Source: CAYFFV01 sp964342695 (lineage in GTDB: Bacteria; Acidobacteriota; Vicinamibacteria; Vicinamibacterales; UBA8438). Taken from it: a DNA stretch of 15,759 nucleotides. Below, in pieces: positions 1-7,460 of the stretch (the stretch's first letter is position 1; each line of letters starts with the position of its first letter). The notes below the pieces were generated by a model, which saw nothing but the letters and a program-made list of their open reading frames with translations, did not search any database and was not told the origin of the DNA. Made by a program: the position numbers and the translations under genes. Location: assembly GCA_964342695.1 (NCBI GenBank), contig CAYFFV010000031.1:1-15759 (forward strand). The letters are read 5' to 3'.

Positions 1-605
1 TTTCCAGCTCGAATAAATTCAATGGCCTTTCTATAGCGTAACCCGCCATTAAAATCGTAGCCGAATTGCTCGATGCGACCGGTATCAGGGTCGAACCAAA
101 ACATGTAGTTGTCGTCTGCGTCATTACTTGTGTCAGGGGTAAAAAAGACCTTTATTTTGTGAAGATTTTGGCCATGCCAGTTCTCAAGTCCAAGATCTTT
201 AAAGTGCACGTCGTCGCCGCGCAATGTAAAAGGTAAAAGAGGAAAGAAAACCCGTGCATCTACAAAAGCCCTTGCTCGTCTTTCGCCCTCCTCATCTAGC
301 GTGAGTTGCTTTCCATCATGCCATTCTTGAACTAAGGTGTTGGACAGGGTAACGCGGCGGTTGCTCCGAGAATCTGTGATCGTGTACTCGAAGTTTCCCC
401 CGTCTCGCGTCGAATAAATTTCGAAGCTTCCTGAAAGTGATGTGATTGTCATTGAAATCGATGATCTTTGGAACATCTCTTCACCGTGGAAGGAAAGCGC
501 TTTACTTACGATTAGGGGAACATCAGGTACACTCTTATCAAAAGTTAAACCACAACCGATGAAGCCGATACATACCAAAATGAGGGCAAATCGATAGACG
601 CGCAT
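1..605 (-). CDS. Lipoprotein of unknown function, possibly DUF6503-like (3' end outside window)
   Basis: The gene reads leftward from an ATG at 605-603, stays open for 201 codons and leaves the window without a stop. The N-terminus (MRVYRFALILVCIGFIGCG) is a short basic, then hydrophobic, segment ending in a lipobox-like FIGC with Cys18. I infer export, lipidation and attachment to the envelope. A Shine-Dalgarno-like GGAG lies 9 bases before the ATG. The rest is a soluble, beta-rich-looking domain. The segment near residues 165-195 (YMFWFDPDTGRIEQFGY, then GGLRYRKA) resembles the DUF6503 family of bacterial lipoproteins as I remember it. That match is from memory and tentative. It is divergent from thrB, so it has its own promoter. 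No enzymatic motif was recognised. Confidence 0.75.
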   Translation of the reverse strand, partial: MRVYRFALILVCIGFIGCGLTFDKSVPDVPLIVSKALSFHGEEMFQRSSISMTITSLSGSFEIYSTRDGGNFEYTITDSRSNRRVTLSNTLVQEWHDGKQLTLDEEGERRARAFVDARVFFPLLPFTLRGDDVHFKDLGLENWHGQNLHKIKVFFTPDTSNDADDNYMFWFDPDTGRIEQFGYDFNGGLRYRKAIEFIRAG

Positions 606-719
606 TATTTCAGGCTCCGGTTAAGTAAGATTGGTTAACAGTCATCATATTATGTGTCGTTGGCGAAAGCATGTAGTTGTTGGCCATGAAAGGATTTCGT
701 AAAGGAAAATGGAAGCTTT
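606..719. promoter_or_regulatory. Divergent intergenic region between lipoprotein gene and thrB
   Basis: This 114 bp gap must hold promoters for both divergent genes. On the + strand there is a -10-like TATTAT at 648-653, but I see no convincing -35 at a 16-18 bp spacing. The thrB ribosome site is GGAAG at 711-715, seven bases before the ATG at 723. No clear operator or riboswitch was seen. Confidence 0.3.
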
Positions 720-722
720 GTG

Positions 723-1664
723 ATGGAACGAGTCCGTGTTTTTGCTCCAGCCTCTGCGTCAAATTTAGGTCCTGGATTTGATGTCCTTGGGTTAGCGTTG
801 CAGCAACCCGGCGACATAGTTGAGGCCGAACTGGCTGAGACGATTGGCGTTGAACTCGTTGCCGTTCATGGTTCCAATAATCTGACGACTAACCCCACAC
901 AGAATGTTGTATGCATAGCGGCCGCTTCGGTGCTTCGGGAAGCTAATGTTTCTAATAGCGTTGGTGTGCGCTTGTGGTTGCACAAAAAAATGCCACTTGC
1001 CAGTGGTTTGGGTAGTTCAGCAGCAAGCAGTGTTGCTGGTGCGCTAGCCACGCATCATCTTTTGGACAGCAAACTTAATAGGGAACAACTCATTCAGTGC
1101 GCTTTGGAAGGCGAAGCTGCCGTGTCAGGCACTCCCCATGCGGATAATGTAGCGCCTAGTTTATTGGGGGGTATTGTCCTAATTCGTTCTTGTAATCCTT
1201 TAGACGTGATTTCACTTCCGGTTCCCTCATGGCTGCGTATAGTTGTTGTCCATCCTCATACAACCGTTAAAACTTCTGAGGCGAGGAATCTACTGAAAAA
1301 CCAGAACTTTCCCATTGGGAAAGTTGTCCAGAATCTTGGAAATCTTGGTGCATTCGTCGATGCGTTGCACACTAAAAACAGGGAACTTTTCGGACGAGCT
1401 ATTAGTGATGCTCTAGTTGAACCTATCCGTGCTCACTTGGTTCCGGCCTTTGCTAAAGTGCAACAGGCCGCACTAGATGCAGGTGGTTTGGGTTGTTCAA
1501 TATCTGGGTCCGGACCCTCAGTATTTGCATTTTCAGATTCGGATGACGGCGCTATGGCGGTAGCCGATTCGATCCAGTCTGTTTTTTCTGAGGAAGGCTT
1601 TGCAAGTGACCAGTACGTAGGATCAGTCAATACGCGTGGCGCAATTCTATTGACCCCTGAATAA
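723..1664 (+). CDS. thrB: Homoserine kinase (GHMP kinase family)
   Basis: The product phosphorylates L-homoserine with ATP (EC 2.7.1.39), the step before threonine synthase in the cytoplasm. All three GHMP-kinase motifs are visible. Motif 1 is PASASNLGPGFDVLG at residues 9-23. Motif 2, the phosphate-binding loop, is PLASGLGSSAASS at 91-103. Motif 3 is GCSISGSGPSVFAF at 257-270. At 313 residues the length is normal for ThrB. The start could be GTG at 720 or the adjacent in-frame ATG at 723; I chose ATG because GGAAG at 711-715 is well spaced for it. The gene is monocistronic here: thrA and thrC are absent, a divergent lipoprotein gene lies upstream, and a terminator-like hairpin overlaps its stop codon. 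Identification is very secure. Confidence 0.96.
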   Translation: MERVRVFAPASASNLGPGFDVLGLALQQPGDIVEAELAETIGVELVAVHGSNNLTTNPTQNVVCIAAASVLREANVSNSVGVRLWLHKKMPLASGLGSSAASSVAGALATHHLLDSKLNREQLIQCALEGEAAVSGTPHADNVAPSLLGGIVLIRSCNPLDVISLPVPSWLRIVVVHPHTTVKTSEARNLLKNQNFPIGKVVQNLGNLGAFVDALHTKNRELFGRAISDALVEPIRAHLVPAFAKVQQAALDAGGLGCSISGSGPSVFAFSDSDDGAMAVADSIQSVFSEEGFASDQYVGSVNTRGAILLTPE

Positions 1665-1689
1665 ATCGATTCAATAGAATTCTTTTTTT
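1643..1689 (+). terminator. Intrinsic terminator of thrB
   Basis: A perfect 10 bp inverted repeat, AATTCTATTG at 1643-1652 and CAATAGAATT at 1672-1681, is followed by C and seven T residues (1683-1689). The left arm lies within the last thrB codons and the stop codon is in the 19-base loop. The stem is AT-rich, so termination may be moderate. The repeat plus T-tract is seen directly; its function is inferred. Confidence 0.6.
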
Positions 1690-1778
1690 ATAGTGAGGTA
1701 TCAACCTTGGGAGTTTGTTCTGGTAGATAATAAATTTTTTTATTGCCGACTACAGGTTACAACATTGGGATACCATCA

Positions 1779-3263
1779 ATGATTTGGATTTGTCTTGTCG
1801 GTTTTCTTGTGCTTGTCGGATTGTATGACCTACTGCAAAACAAGCATGCTGTCCTGCGAAATTTCCCGGTCATTGGCCACTTAAGATATTGGTTAGAAGC
1901 GCTAGGTCCAGAGTTGCGTCAATACATCGTTGCCAATAACAATGAAGAGCGACCTTTTAGTAGGGATCAAAGACGTTGGATCTATGCATCATCTAAAGAA
2001 ATGAACAATTATTTTGGTTTCGGTTCTGACAATGAAATGGAATCTGCACCAAGCTACCTCATCGTTAAGCAGCGGGCCTTCCCTAAGGAACCTTTACGCC
2101 CCGGAGATAGTGACTACGACGAAACCTGCACCGTTCCTTGTCGAAAAGTGCTCGGTAAGAAACGAGCTAGAACCAAGGCATTTCGTCCGCGCTCTGTAAT
2201 TAATATTTCTGGAATGAGTTTTGGATCCCTTAGCGGTTCTGCAATTGAGGCGTTGAACCGAGGAGCTTTAATTGCTGGATGTCTTCATAATACCGGTGAA
2301 GGGGGTGTGTCTTCTCATCATTTAAAGGGTGGTGATTTAATTTGGCAAATTGGTACTGGTTATTTTGGATGTCGTGAATTGGACGGTCGTTTCGATATTC
2401 AGCGTTTAGAGGAAACCGTTCATCAGAACCCACAGATTAAAGCTATTGAAATTAAGTTGAGCCAGGGAGCTAAACCTGGGGTGGGAGGATTCCTACCAGG
2501 GCGAAAGATTAATCGGGAAATAGCTTCTATACGAGGGATTCCTGTGGGTCTTGATTGCGCGAGTCCCGCTTCTCACTCAGAATTTAGTGACGCTGACACA
2601 CTGCTAGATTTTGTGGAATTAATTGCCACCCAGACAGGTTTACCGGTTGGAATTAAATCTGCAGTCGGCGAATCAGAGTTCTGGGCGACACTTGCGAGGT
2701 TAATTGCAACGACAGATCGAGCTCCAGATTTTGTAACAATTGATGGAGGTGAAGGTGGGACAGGGGCTGGCCCGCTGGTGTTTTCCGATCATGTGGCACT
2801 GCCGTTTAAAGTTGCTTTTAACAGAGTGCATCAAATTTTTTCTGATGCTGGCATTGTTGAAGATATTGTTTTCATTGGTTCTGGAAAATTGGGTTTCCCA
2901 GAGTCAGCGCTGCTGGGCTTTTCGTTGGGTTGCGATTTAATTAATGTTGGACGGGAGGCCATGTTGGCAATTGGCTGTATTCAGGCGCAGCGGTGTCACA
3001 CCAATCATTGTCCAGCCGGTATTACGACGCAGAATCGGTGGCTCGCGGCTGGACTTAACCCGAGTCTCAAGTCGGCACGTTTAGCGAATTACATTTTTTC
3101 TCTTCGCAAGGACTTGTTGGCATTGGCTCACACTTGTGGAGTGGATCACCCAACAGACGTAATGCCTGATCAACTTGAGATGCTTGATGATCGCTTCGGA
3201 GCGCTCACGGTTGCAGAGATATTCTCTTCTCGCCGTAGTTCTAAACAGAATGTTGCAAATTAG
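1779..3263 (+). CDS. Stand-alone FMN-binding glutamate-synthase-like protein, membrane-anchored
   Basis: This is a 494-residue member of the FMN-binding glutamate synthase family, matching the central and FMN domains of GltB without the N-terminal glutaminase domain. A hydrophobic anchor occupies residues 1-17. The FMN-phosphate region GGEGGTGAGPLVFSDH starts near residue 323. Cys400, Cys406 and Cys411 form the C-x5-C-x4-C pattern (CIQAQRCHTNHC) that holds the 3Fe-4S cluster in glutamate synthases. No FAD/NADPH subunit gene is adjacent, so the electron donor and true reaction are unknown; glutamate synthesis should not be assumed. I chose ATG 1779 because GGGA sits about 8 bases upstream and the membrane segment follows at once. 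An in-frame TTG at 1743 would add 12 residues but has no convincing ribosome site. A -10-like GATAAT at 1726-1731 would also favour the ATG. Confidence 0.88.
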   Translation: MIWICLVGFLVLVGLYDLLQNKHAVLRNFPVIGHLRYWLEALGPELRQYIVANNNEERPFSRDQRRWIYASSKEMNNYFGFGSDNEMESAPSYLIVKQRAFPKEPLRPGDSDYDETCTVPCRKVLGKKRARTKAFRPRSVINISGMSFGSLSGSAIEALNRGALIAGCLHNTGEGGVSSHHLKGGDLIWQIGTGYFGCRELDGRFDIQRLEETVHQNPQIKAIEIKLSQGAKPGVGGFLPGRKINREIASIRGIPVGLDCASPASHSEFSDADTLLDFVELIATQTGLPVGIKSAVGESEFWATLARLIATTDRAPDFVTIDGGEGGTGAGPLVFSDHVALPFKVAFNRVHQIFSDAGIVEDIVFIGSGKLGFPESALLGFSLGCDLINVGREAMLAIGCIQAQRCHTNHCPAGITTQNRWLAAGLNPSLKSARLANYIFSLRKDLLALAHTCGVDHPTDVMPDQLEMLDDRFGALTVAEIFSSRRSSKQNVAN

Positions 3264-3299
3264 ATGTTGTGAAAATCGAGTATTAAACAACCATAAGCG

Positions 3300-4139
3300 A
3301 TGAGAAACCTTTATAAAGAAGCAACCAGCAGGAAAAAGCGAGACACAGTTTTCTTAATTGTTGTCCTTGTTTTTTTTGTAAAGGGCACCTCGTTGCTTTT
3401 ATCTAGTCATTTTGAGATGGGAAATGTTCTTAAAGAGCAGATAAACGTTGTACGTAATCTGCGTGTTGATGTCCTTCGTGAAATCCCTCACGATCGTAGT
3501 GCTTTCACGCAAGGTTTACTTTGGTCTGATGGACATCTGTATGAGAGCACTGGGCGCTATGGTGAATCGACACTGCGCCGCCTTGATCCAGAAACGGGCT
3601 TGATTCAAGAGCGCACCAATATACCCGCCAATTTTTTTGGAGAAGGTTTGGCTAAGGTCGGTCAGAATTTGATCTTACTGACATGGAAGGCTGAACGTGC
3701 GATTTTGTACGACGTAAACTCACTTAAAGCTGTACGTACATTTCGTTACGATGGAGAAGGGTGGGGTCTTTGTTACGATGGGGCTCGCTTAATAATGAGT
3801 AATGGGTCGGACACTCTTACATTTAGAGATCCTACGTCATTTCAGGAAATTGGGAGTGTGAAGGTCACACTCCGTGGTATGCCACGAGACAACATTAACG
3901 AACTAGAATGTGTTGATGGCGCTGTTTACGCAAACTTGTGGGACGATGATTACATTCTACGAATCGATCCTGATACAGGTTCCGTGACCCATCAGATCGA
4001 TTCTCACGGCCTTCTCTCAAGGGAGGAATCTCGCGGTACCGACGTCTTAAACGGGATTGCTTATAACCCACAGGCGGAGACTTTTTACATTACAGGTAAA
4101 TGGTGGCCGAAAATGTTTGAAGTTCGGTTTATCGAATAG
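3300..4139 (+). CDS. Glutaminyl-peptide cyclotransferase, beta-propeller (plant/bacterial) type
   Basis: The product is predicted to cyclise N-terminal glutamine of peptides to pyroglutamate with release of ammonia (EC 2.3.2.5), probably outside the cytoplasm. Family hallmarks are visible: HDRSAFTQGLLW from residue 64; YESTGRYGES with Glu82, at the position I believe holds the family's catalytic Glu; the WGLCYDG segment; NELECVDG; and ANLWDDDYI. This is the five-bladed propeller class (PF05096 type), unrelated to zinc-dependent animal QC. At 279 residues it is full length. The N-terminus has a basic stretch, then a hydrophobic segment at about 16-36 that is a signal peptide or membrane anchor. 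It starts 36 bp after the glutamate-synthase-like gene, so co-transcription is possible, but no strong Shine-Dalgarno is seen before the ATG. Confidence 0.88.
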   Translation: MRNLYKEATSRKKRDTVFLIVVLVFFVKGTSLLLSSHFEMGNVLKEQINVVRNLRVDVLREIPHDRSAFTQGLLWSDGHLYESTGRYGESTLRRLDPETGLIQERTNIPANFFGEGLAKVGQNLILLTWKAERAILYDVNSLKAVRTFRYDGEGWGLCYDGARLIMSNGSDTLTFRDPTSFQEIGSVKVTLRGMPRDNINELECVDGAVYANLWDDDYILRIDPDTGSVTHQIDSHGLLSREESRGTDVLNGIAYNPQAETFYITGKWWPKMFEVRFIE

Positions 4140-4330
4140 AAAGTGCCTCGGTGGTGTCGAAGGGGCCTTTGCTTCAGACTATTCCGTCGTTGGCAAGCCT
4201 GCCATGTGCTATGCTCCCGATTTGAGTCAAGGGTTAAAGTTTTCCACGAGCCGCTTTTCTTGCATGCTTAGATATATCAAAGGTTGGACTGAGGACTAGT
4301 AAGAACACGGCCTTGCTCCCGAAATATCAA
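4140..4330 (+). promoter_or_regulatory. Intergenic region upstream of the MoxR/VWA operon
   Basis: This is the largest gap (191 bp) and the only plausible site for the main operon promoter. I found no good -35/-10 pair at standard spacing; AT-rich TAGATATATC at 4269-4278 is the best -10-like stretch. TGGCA-AGCC-TGCCA near 4190-4204 is a 5 bp hairpin without a T-run, so not a terminator. A short open frame here lacks a ribosome site and overlaps the preceding gene out of frame. Confidence 0.3.
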
Positions 4331-5131
4331 ATGCGACGAGTAGCTGTCGGACCAAGTGTCTTGGTCATTCTGGTGTTGTTGGTTACTGGTTTTGTGGTGG
4401 TGCGTACGTCGGCTCAGGATCAGGGGGCAGATCTTCGAGCATTATTGGAAACGCGCACCGAATCTCGGAAAGTTTCTGATGGCCCGAGTGAGTTTTACTT
4501 TACACGAGGAGTATATACCTCTGGTTGGCGATGGGGTTCTTGGCGGATCGATTTCCCGAAAGCTGACCGTCAATTTATGCTTGCAGTCAACAGTTTAATA
4601 GACATTAGCGCTGCTGAAGAGGAGAACGCTGTTCGCCTAGATGATCCACGGATACGACAGTTTCCCTTTTTGTATGTTCTAGAGGTGGGAGACATGGCTC
4701 TTTCGGCAAAAGAAGCGAAGGGTTTACGTGACTATTTATTGGCTGGAGGTTTTCTCGTCATCGATGATTTTTGGGGATCGTGGGAGTGGGCCAATTTTGA
4801 GCGTCAAATCAGACGAGTCCTTCCCGATCACCGTATTGTGGATCTCCCACTGAATCACCCTATCTTTAATGCGGTTTATCGAATCGATGAGCTTTTACAG
4901 GTCCCTGCAATTGGAAATCATTATCGGGGAAGAACTTGGGAGCAGGATGGATACAGACCGCACTTGCGAGGAATATTCGATAAGCAGGGCCGGTTAATGG
5001 TGGTAATCAATTGGAATACTGATCTTGGCGACGCATGGGAATGGTTTGAGCGCCCGGAATACCCTTTAGAGTTTTCTAGCTTTGCGGTTCAGATGGGGGT
5101 TAACTTTATTGTGTATGCGATGAGTCATTAA
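4331..5131 (+). CDS. DUF4159 domain protein A (exported)
   Basis: This is a 266-residue protein with a short basic start (MRR), a hydrophobic segment at about 8-25 and a signal-peptidase-like end (TSAQ), so probably secreted or anchored outside the inner membrane. Nearly all the rest is one DUF4159 domain, which resembles class I glutamine-amidotransferase folds. The strand-loop LLAGGFLVIDDF with Asp145 and Asp146 is followed by RQIRRVLPDHRIVDLPLNHPIF, and the protein ends GVNFIVYAMSH. It has no cysteine, so no amidotransferase nucleophile. It is clearly paralogous to the protein encoded at 8484-9302. It is the first gene of the operon, 49 bp before the VWA gene. An in-frame TTG at 4313 is an alternative start; neither start has a strong ribosome site. 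Its molecular role is unknown. Confidence 0.85.
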   Translation: MRRVAVGPSVLVILVLLVTGFVVVRTSAQDQGADLRALLETRTESRKVSDGPSEFYFTRGVYTSGWRWGSWRIDFPKADRQFMLAVNSLIDISAAEEENAVRLDDPRIRQFPFLYVLEVGDMALSAKEAKGLRDYLLAGGFLVIDDFWGSWEWANFERQIRRVLPDHRIVDLPLNHPIFNAVYRIDELLQVPAIGNHYRGRTWEQDGYRPHLRGIFDKQGRLMVVINWNTDLGDAWEWFERPEYPLEFSSFAVQMGVNFIVYAMSH

Positions 5132-5180
5132 ATTGATGGTGAAACCTGGGAACGCATAAAAGTATTGGTGAGAGTAAATC

Positions 5181-7460
5181 GTGTTTGAGTCTTTATTTGA
5201 ATTGCTGTTTAAGTACCGTCCCGTGATCTTTGAACAGGGAGAGTTTGCCTGGCGTGCGTCTGAGTTGGGTTACCTGTTGAGCTTCATGGTTGCGATTGCG
5301 GCTATCATAATAGTCAGAACCTATAGACAGGTTCGTGGCAATAGCAAATCCGTAGATCGTCTTGTTTTGTCCGTTCTTCGAGTCGGCGCACTAGCTCTCT
5401 TGGTTTTTTGTCTTTTGCGACCCGTCTTAATAATTTCGTCTGTCGTTCCTCAGGAAAATTTTCTTGGGGTGTTAATCGATACTTCTGGAAGTATGCAAAT
5501 TGCTGATACTGGCGGTATCGCAAGAAGTGATTTTGTCCGTCAACAGTTCGGCGATCCTGAAAGTGGTTTACGAGCTGCTTTAGCAGATAGATTTGCGCTG
5601 CGTTTCTTCAGCTTCTCCGGCGGTAGTGAACGAGTGAGTGCCATTGATGAGTTGTCATTCGACGGTACTCAAACCCATCTCGGTAGCGCAATACGCAGTG
5701 CGCATGAGGAACTATCAGACTTGCCTCTTTCAGGCCTCGTTGTTGTGAGTGATGGGGCTGATAATGCTAGTGAGGGCCTCGGAGAAAGCCTCTTGCCGTT
5801 ACAAGCCTCTGGTGTGCCAATTTTTACTGTTGGACTTGGTGGAGAAGAGTTTGAGCAAGATATTCAGCTTAGTAGAGTTGATTTACCACGGCGTGTGCTT
5901 AAGGGGACGTCACTTGCGGTCGAATTGGTAGTGACTCACCAGGGTTATCGGGGAGAAACAGCGACGGTCCAGATAGAAGATGAGGGTAGGATTGTTGCCA
6001 CACAGGATATTAAACTTCCGGCTGATGGCGTCCCAGAGACGGTGAGAATGCGGTTCACAGCGGCGGAAGAAGGTCCAAGGCTATTTAGTTTTCGTGTTAC
6101 TCCAAAAACGGGTGAAATGGTTATTGAGAATAACTTGCGCCAAGCCCTTATTCTTGTTGAGGATCGACGAAAAAAAATCTTGTACTTTGAAGGCGAACCT
6201 CGGTGGGAAGTGAAATTTCTTCTTCGTGGTGTTGAAGATGACACAAACTTGCAAACGACATTGTTGCAGCGTACAGCGGAGAATAAATTTTTCCGCGTCA
6301 ACGTTGATGGTCCAGACGAATTACCCGGTGGATTTCCGACAACTCGCGCCGACCTCTTTAAATATAGTGGATTGATTCTCGGAAGCATTGAGGCGAACTA
6401 CTTTACTCCAGATCAGCTCCGAATGATTTCTGACTTCGTAAATCATAGAGGTGGTGGTCTGTTGATGTTGGGTAGTCATCGATCTTTTTCCGAAGGAGGT
6501 TATGCAGGCACGCCGGTCGCTGATGTGCTGCCGGTTGCACTTGATCCGAACGAATCGGATGTGGGTGAAAGTTTCTTTTCAGAGGTTCGGGTCGAGCCAA
6601 CGAGGGCCGGAGAAAGCCATCCAGCCACACAGATTGCTGATTCGGAACAGGCTTCCACGCAGCGGTGGTCTGCACTTCCACCGGTGACCGTCGTAAATCC
6701 AATTAGGGATGTCAAACCTGGAGCGACGGTTCTATTAACATCGGCGCCTGATGACTTAGTGGTTCTTGCATTTCAACGCTACGGGGCTGGCAAATCGTTA
6801 GCATTTCCTGTTCAGGATTCTTGGATGTGGCAGATGCATGCTGATATGCCTGTTGATGATTTAACGCATGAAACGTTTTGGAGAAAGCTTCTTCGCTGGG
6901 TTGTCGATGGTGTGCCTGATCAAGTGGTTATTAATCTACCGCAGGATCGTGTGGAGCCTGGACAGGCGTTCACGGTTTTGGCTGAAGTTGGTGATGCAAA
7001 CTTTGAGGAATTAAATAACAGTTCTGTCGTGGCAGTTGTCACCGATCCCTTGGGAAATATTATTGAACGGAGCATGGAGTGGACTGCTGAAAAAGACGGT
7101 GAGTACCGAGCAACGATTCCCGCCGGCGAAGAAGGCTTCTATGAAATACGCGTAGAAGCGTCCATCGATGGAGAGTTACTTGGCGAGGATTTGTCCTATG
7201 TTCAAGTCTCTCCGAGTGATAGTGAGTTTTATGATTCAACGATGCGCACGGCTTTGTTGGATCGCATAGCCAGTGCGACGGGTGGACTTTCTTACACTGC
7301 CGATTCGTCAGAATCTTTAGCGGAAGACATTCAGTACGCGGGTGCTGGAGTAACTGTTGTCGAAGAACAGGATTTGTGGGACATGCCCGCAGTCTTTTTT
7401 CTGTTGTTAACGTTGTTGTTGCTGGAGTGGGGCTATCGTCGATTCAGGGGGCTAGCGTGA
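5181..7460 (+). CDS. Large membrane VWA protein with glutamine-amidotransferase-like segment
   Basis: At 759 residues, it has two membrane helices near 29-46 and 62-86, separated by a basic loop. A von Willebrand A domain follows with an intact metal site: DTSGS at 100-104, Thr165 and Asp191 (VVVSDGADN). Next are Ig-like stretches, an amidotransferase-like region around 395-435 with the GGG turn at 424-426, a second Ig-like region, and a C-terminal helix at about 736-753 ending in a basic tail. Positive-inside logic puts the VWA and all large domains in the periplasm. The only cysteine lies in the second membrane helix, so the amidotransferase-like part cannot be a Cys-dependent enzyme. The GTG start at 5181 follows GGTGAGAG at 5167-5174. 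The stop overlaps the next gene by 4 bp. The architecture is like BatA-type proteins; the function is inferred to be metal-dependent protein binding. Confidence 0.88.
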   Translation: MFESLFELLFKYRPVIFEQGEFAWRASELGYLLSFMVAIAAIIIVRTYRQVRGNSKSVDRLVLSVLRVGALALLVFCLLRPVLIISSVVPQENFLGVLIDTSGSMQIADTGGIARSDFVRQQFGDPESGLRAALADRFALRFFSFSGGSERVSAIDELSFDGTQTHLGSAIRSAHEELSDLPLSGLVVVSDGADNASEGLGESLLPLQASGVPIFTVGLGGEEFEQDIQLSRVDLPRRVLKGTSLAVELVVTHQGYRGETATVQIEDEGRIVATQDIKLPADGVPETVRMRFTAAEEGPRLFSFRVTPKTGEMVIENNLRQALILVEDRRKKILYFEGEPRWEVKFLLRGVEDDTNLQTTLLQRTAENKFFRVNVDGPDELPGGFPTTRADLFKYSGLILGSIEANYFTPDQLRMISDFVNHRGGGLLMLGSHRSFSEGGYAGTPVADVLPVALDPNESDVGESFFSEVRVEPTRAGESHPATQIADSEQASTQRWSALPPVTVVNPIRDVKPGATVLLTSAPDDLVVLAFQRYGAGKSLAFPVQDSWMWQMHADMPVDDLTHETFWRKLLRWVVDGVPDQVVINLPQDRVEPGQAFTVLAEVGDANFEELNNSSVVAVVTDPLGNIIERSMEWTAEKDGEYRATIPAGEEGFYEIRVEASIDGELLGEDLSYVQVSPSDSEFYDSTMRTALLDRIASATGGLSYTADSSESLAEDIQYAGAGVTVVEEQDLWDMPAVFFLLLTLLLLEWGYRRFRGLA
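7446..7460 (+). promoter_or_regulatory. Shine-Dalgarno and GTGA stop/start overlap that fix the start of the next gene
   Basis: AGGGGG at 7446-7451 lies 5 bases before GTG at 7457-7459, which overlaps the TGA (7458-7460) of the VWA gene. This supports GTG 7457 over longer upstream starts in that frame and suggests translational coupling. Confidence 0.7.

Noticed and set aside
1743..1778. TTG 1743 as the start of the glutamate-synthase-like gene
   Set aside because: No Shine-Dalgarno at proper spacing; ATG 1779 has one and begins exactly at the membrane segment. It cannot be fully excluded.
4190..4204. Hairpin between the cyclotransferase gene and the operon as a terminator
   Set aside because: The stem is only 5 bp and no T-run follows.
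4057..4299. Short + strand open frame of 80 codons across the end of the cyclotransferase gene
   Set aside because: It starts inside the cyclotransferase gene in another frame, has no ribosome site and its composition does not look like a real protein.
5945..6388. Minus-strand open frame of 147 codons inside the large VWA gene
   Set aside because: It is antisense to a well-supported gene, Arg/Ser-rich as expected of a shadow frame, and has no plausible domain.
7376..7456. Upstream N-terminal extension of the legumain-like gene to an ATG at 7376
   Set aside because: It would overlap the VWA gene by 85 bases and place 27 residues before the signal peptide. GTG 7457 has a clear Shine-Dalgarno and is followed at once by the hydrophobic signal.
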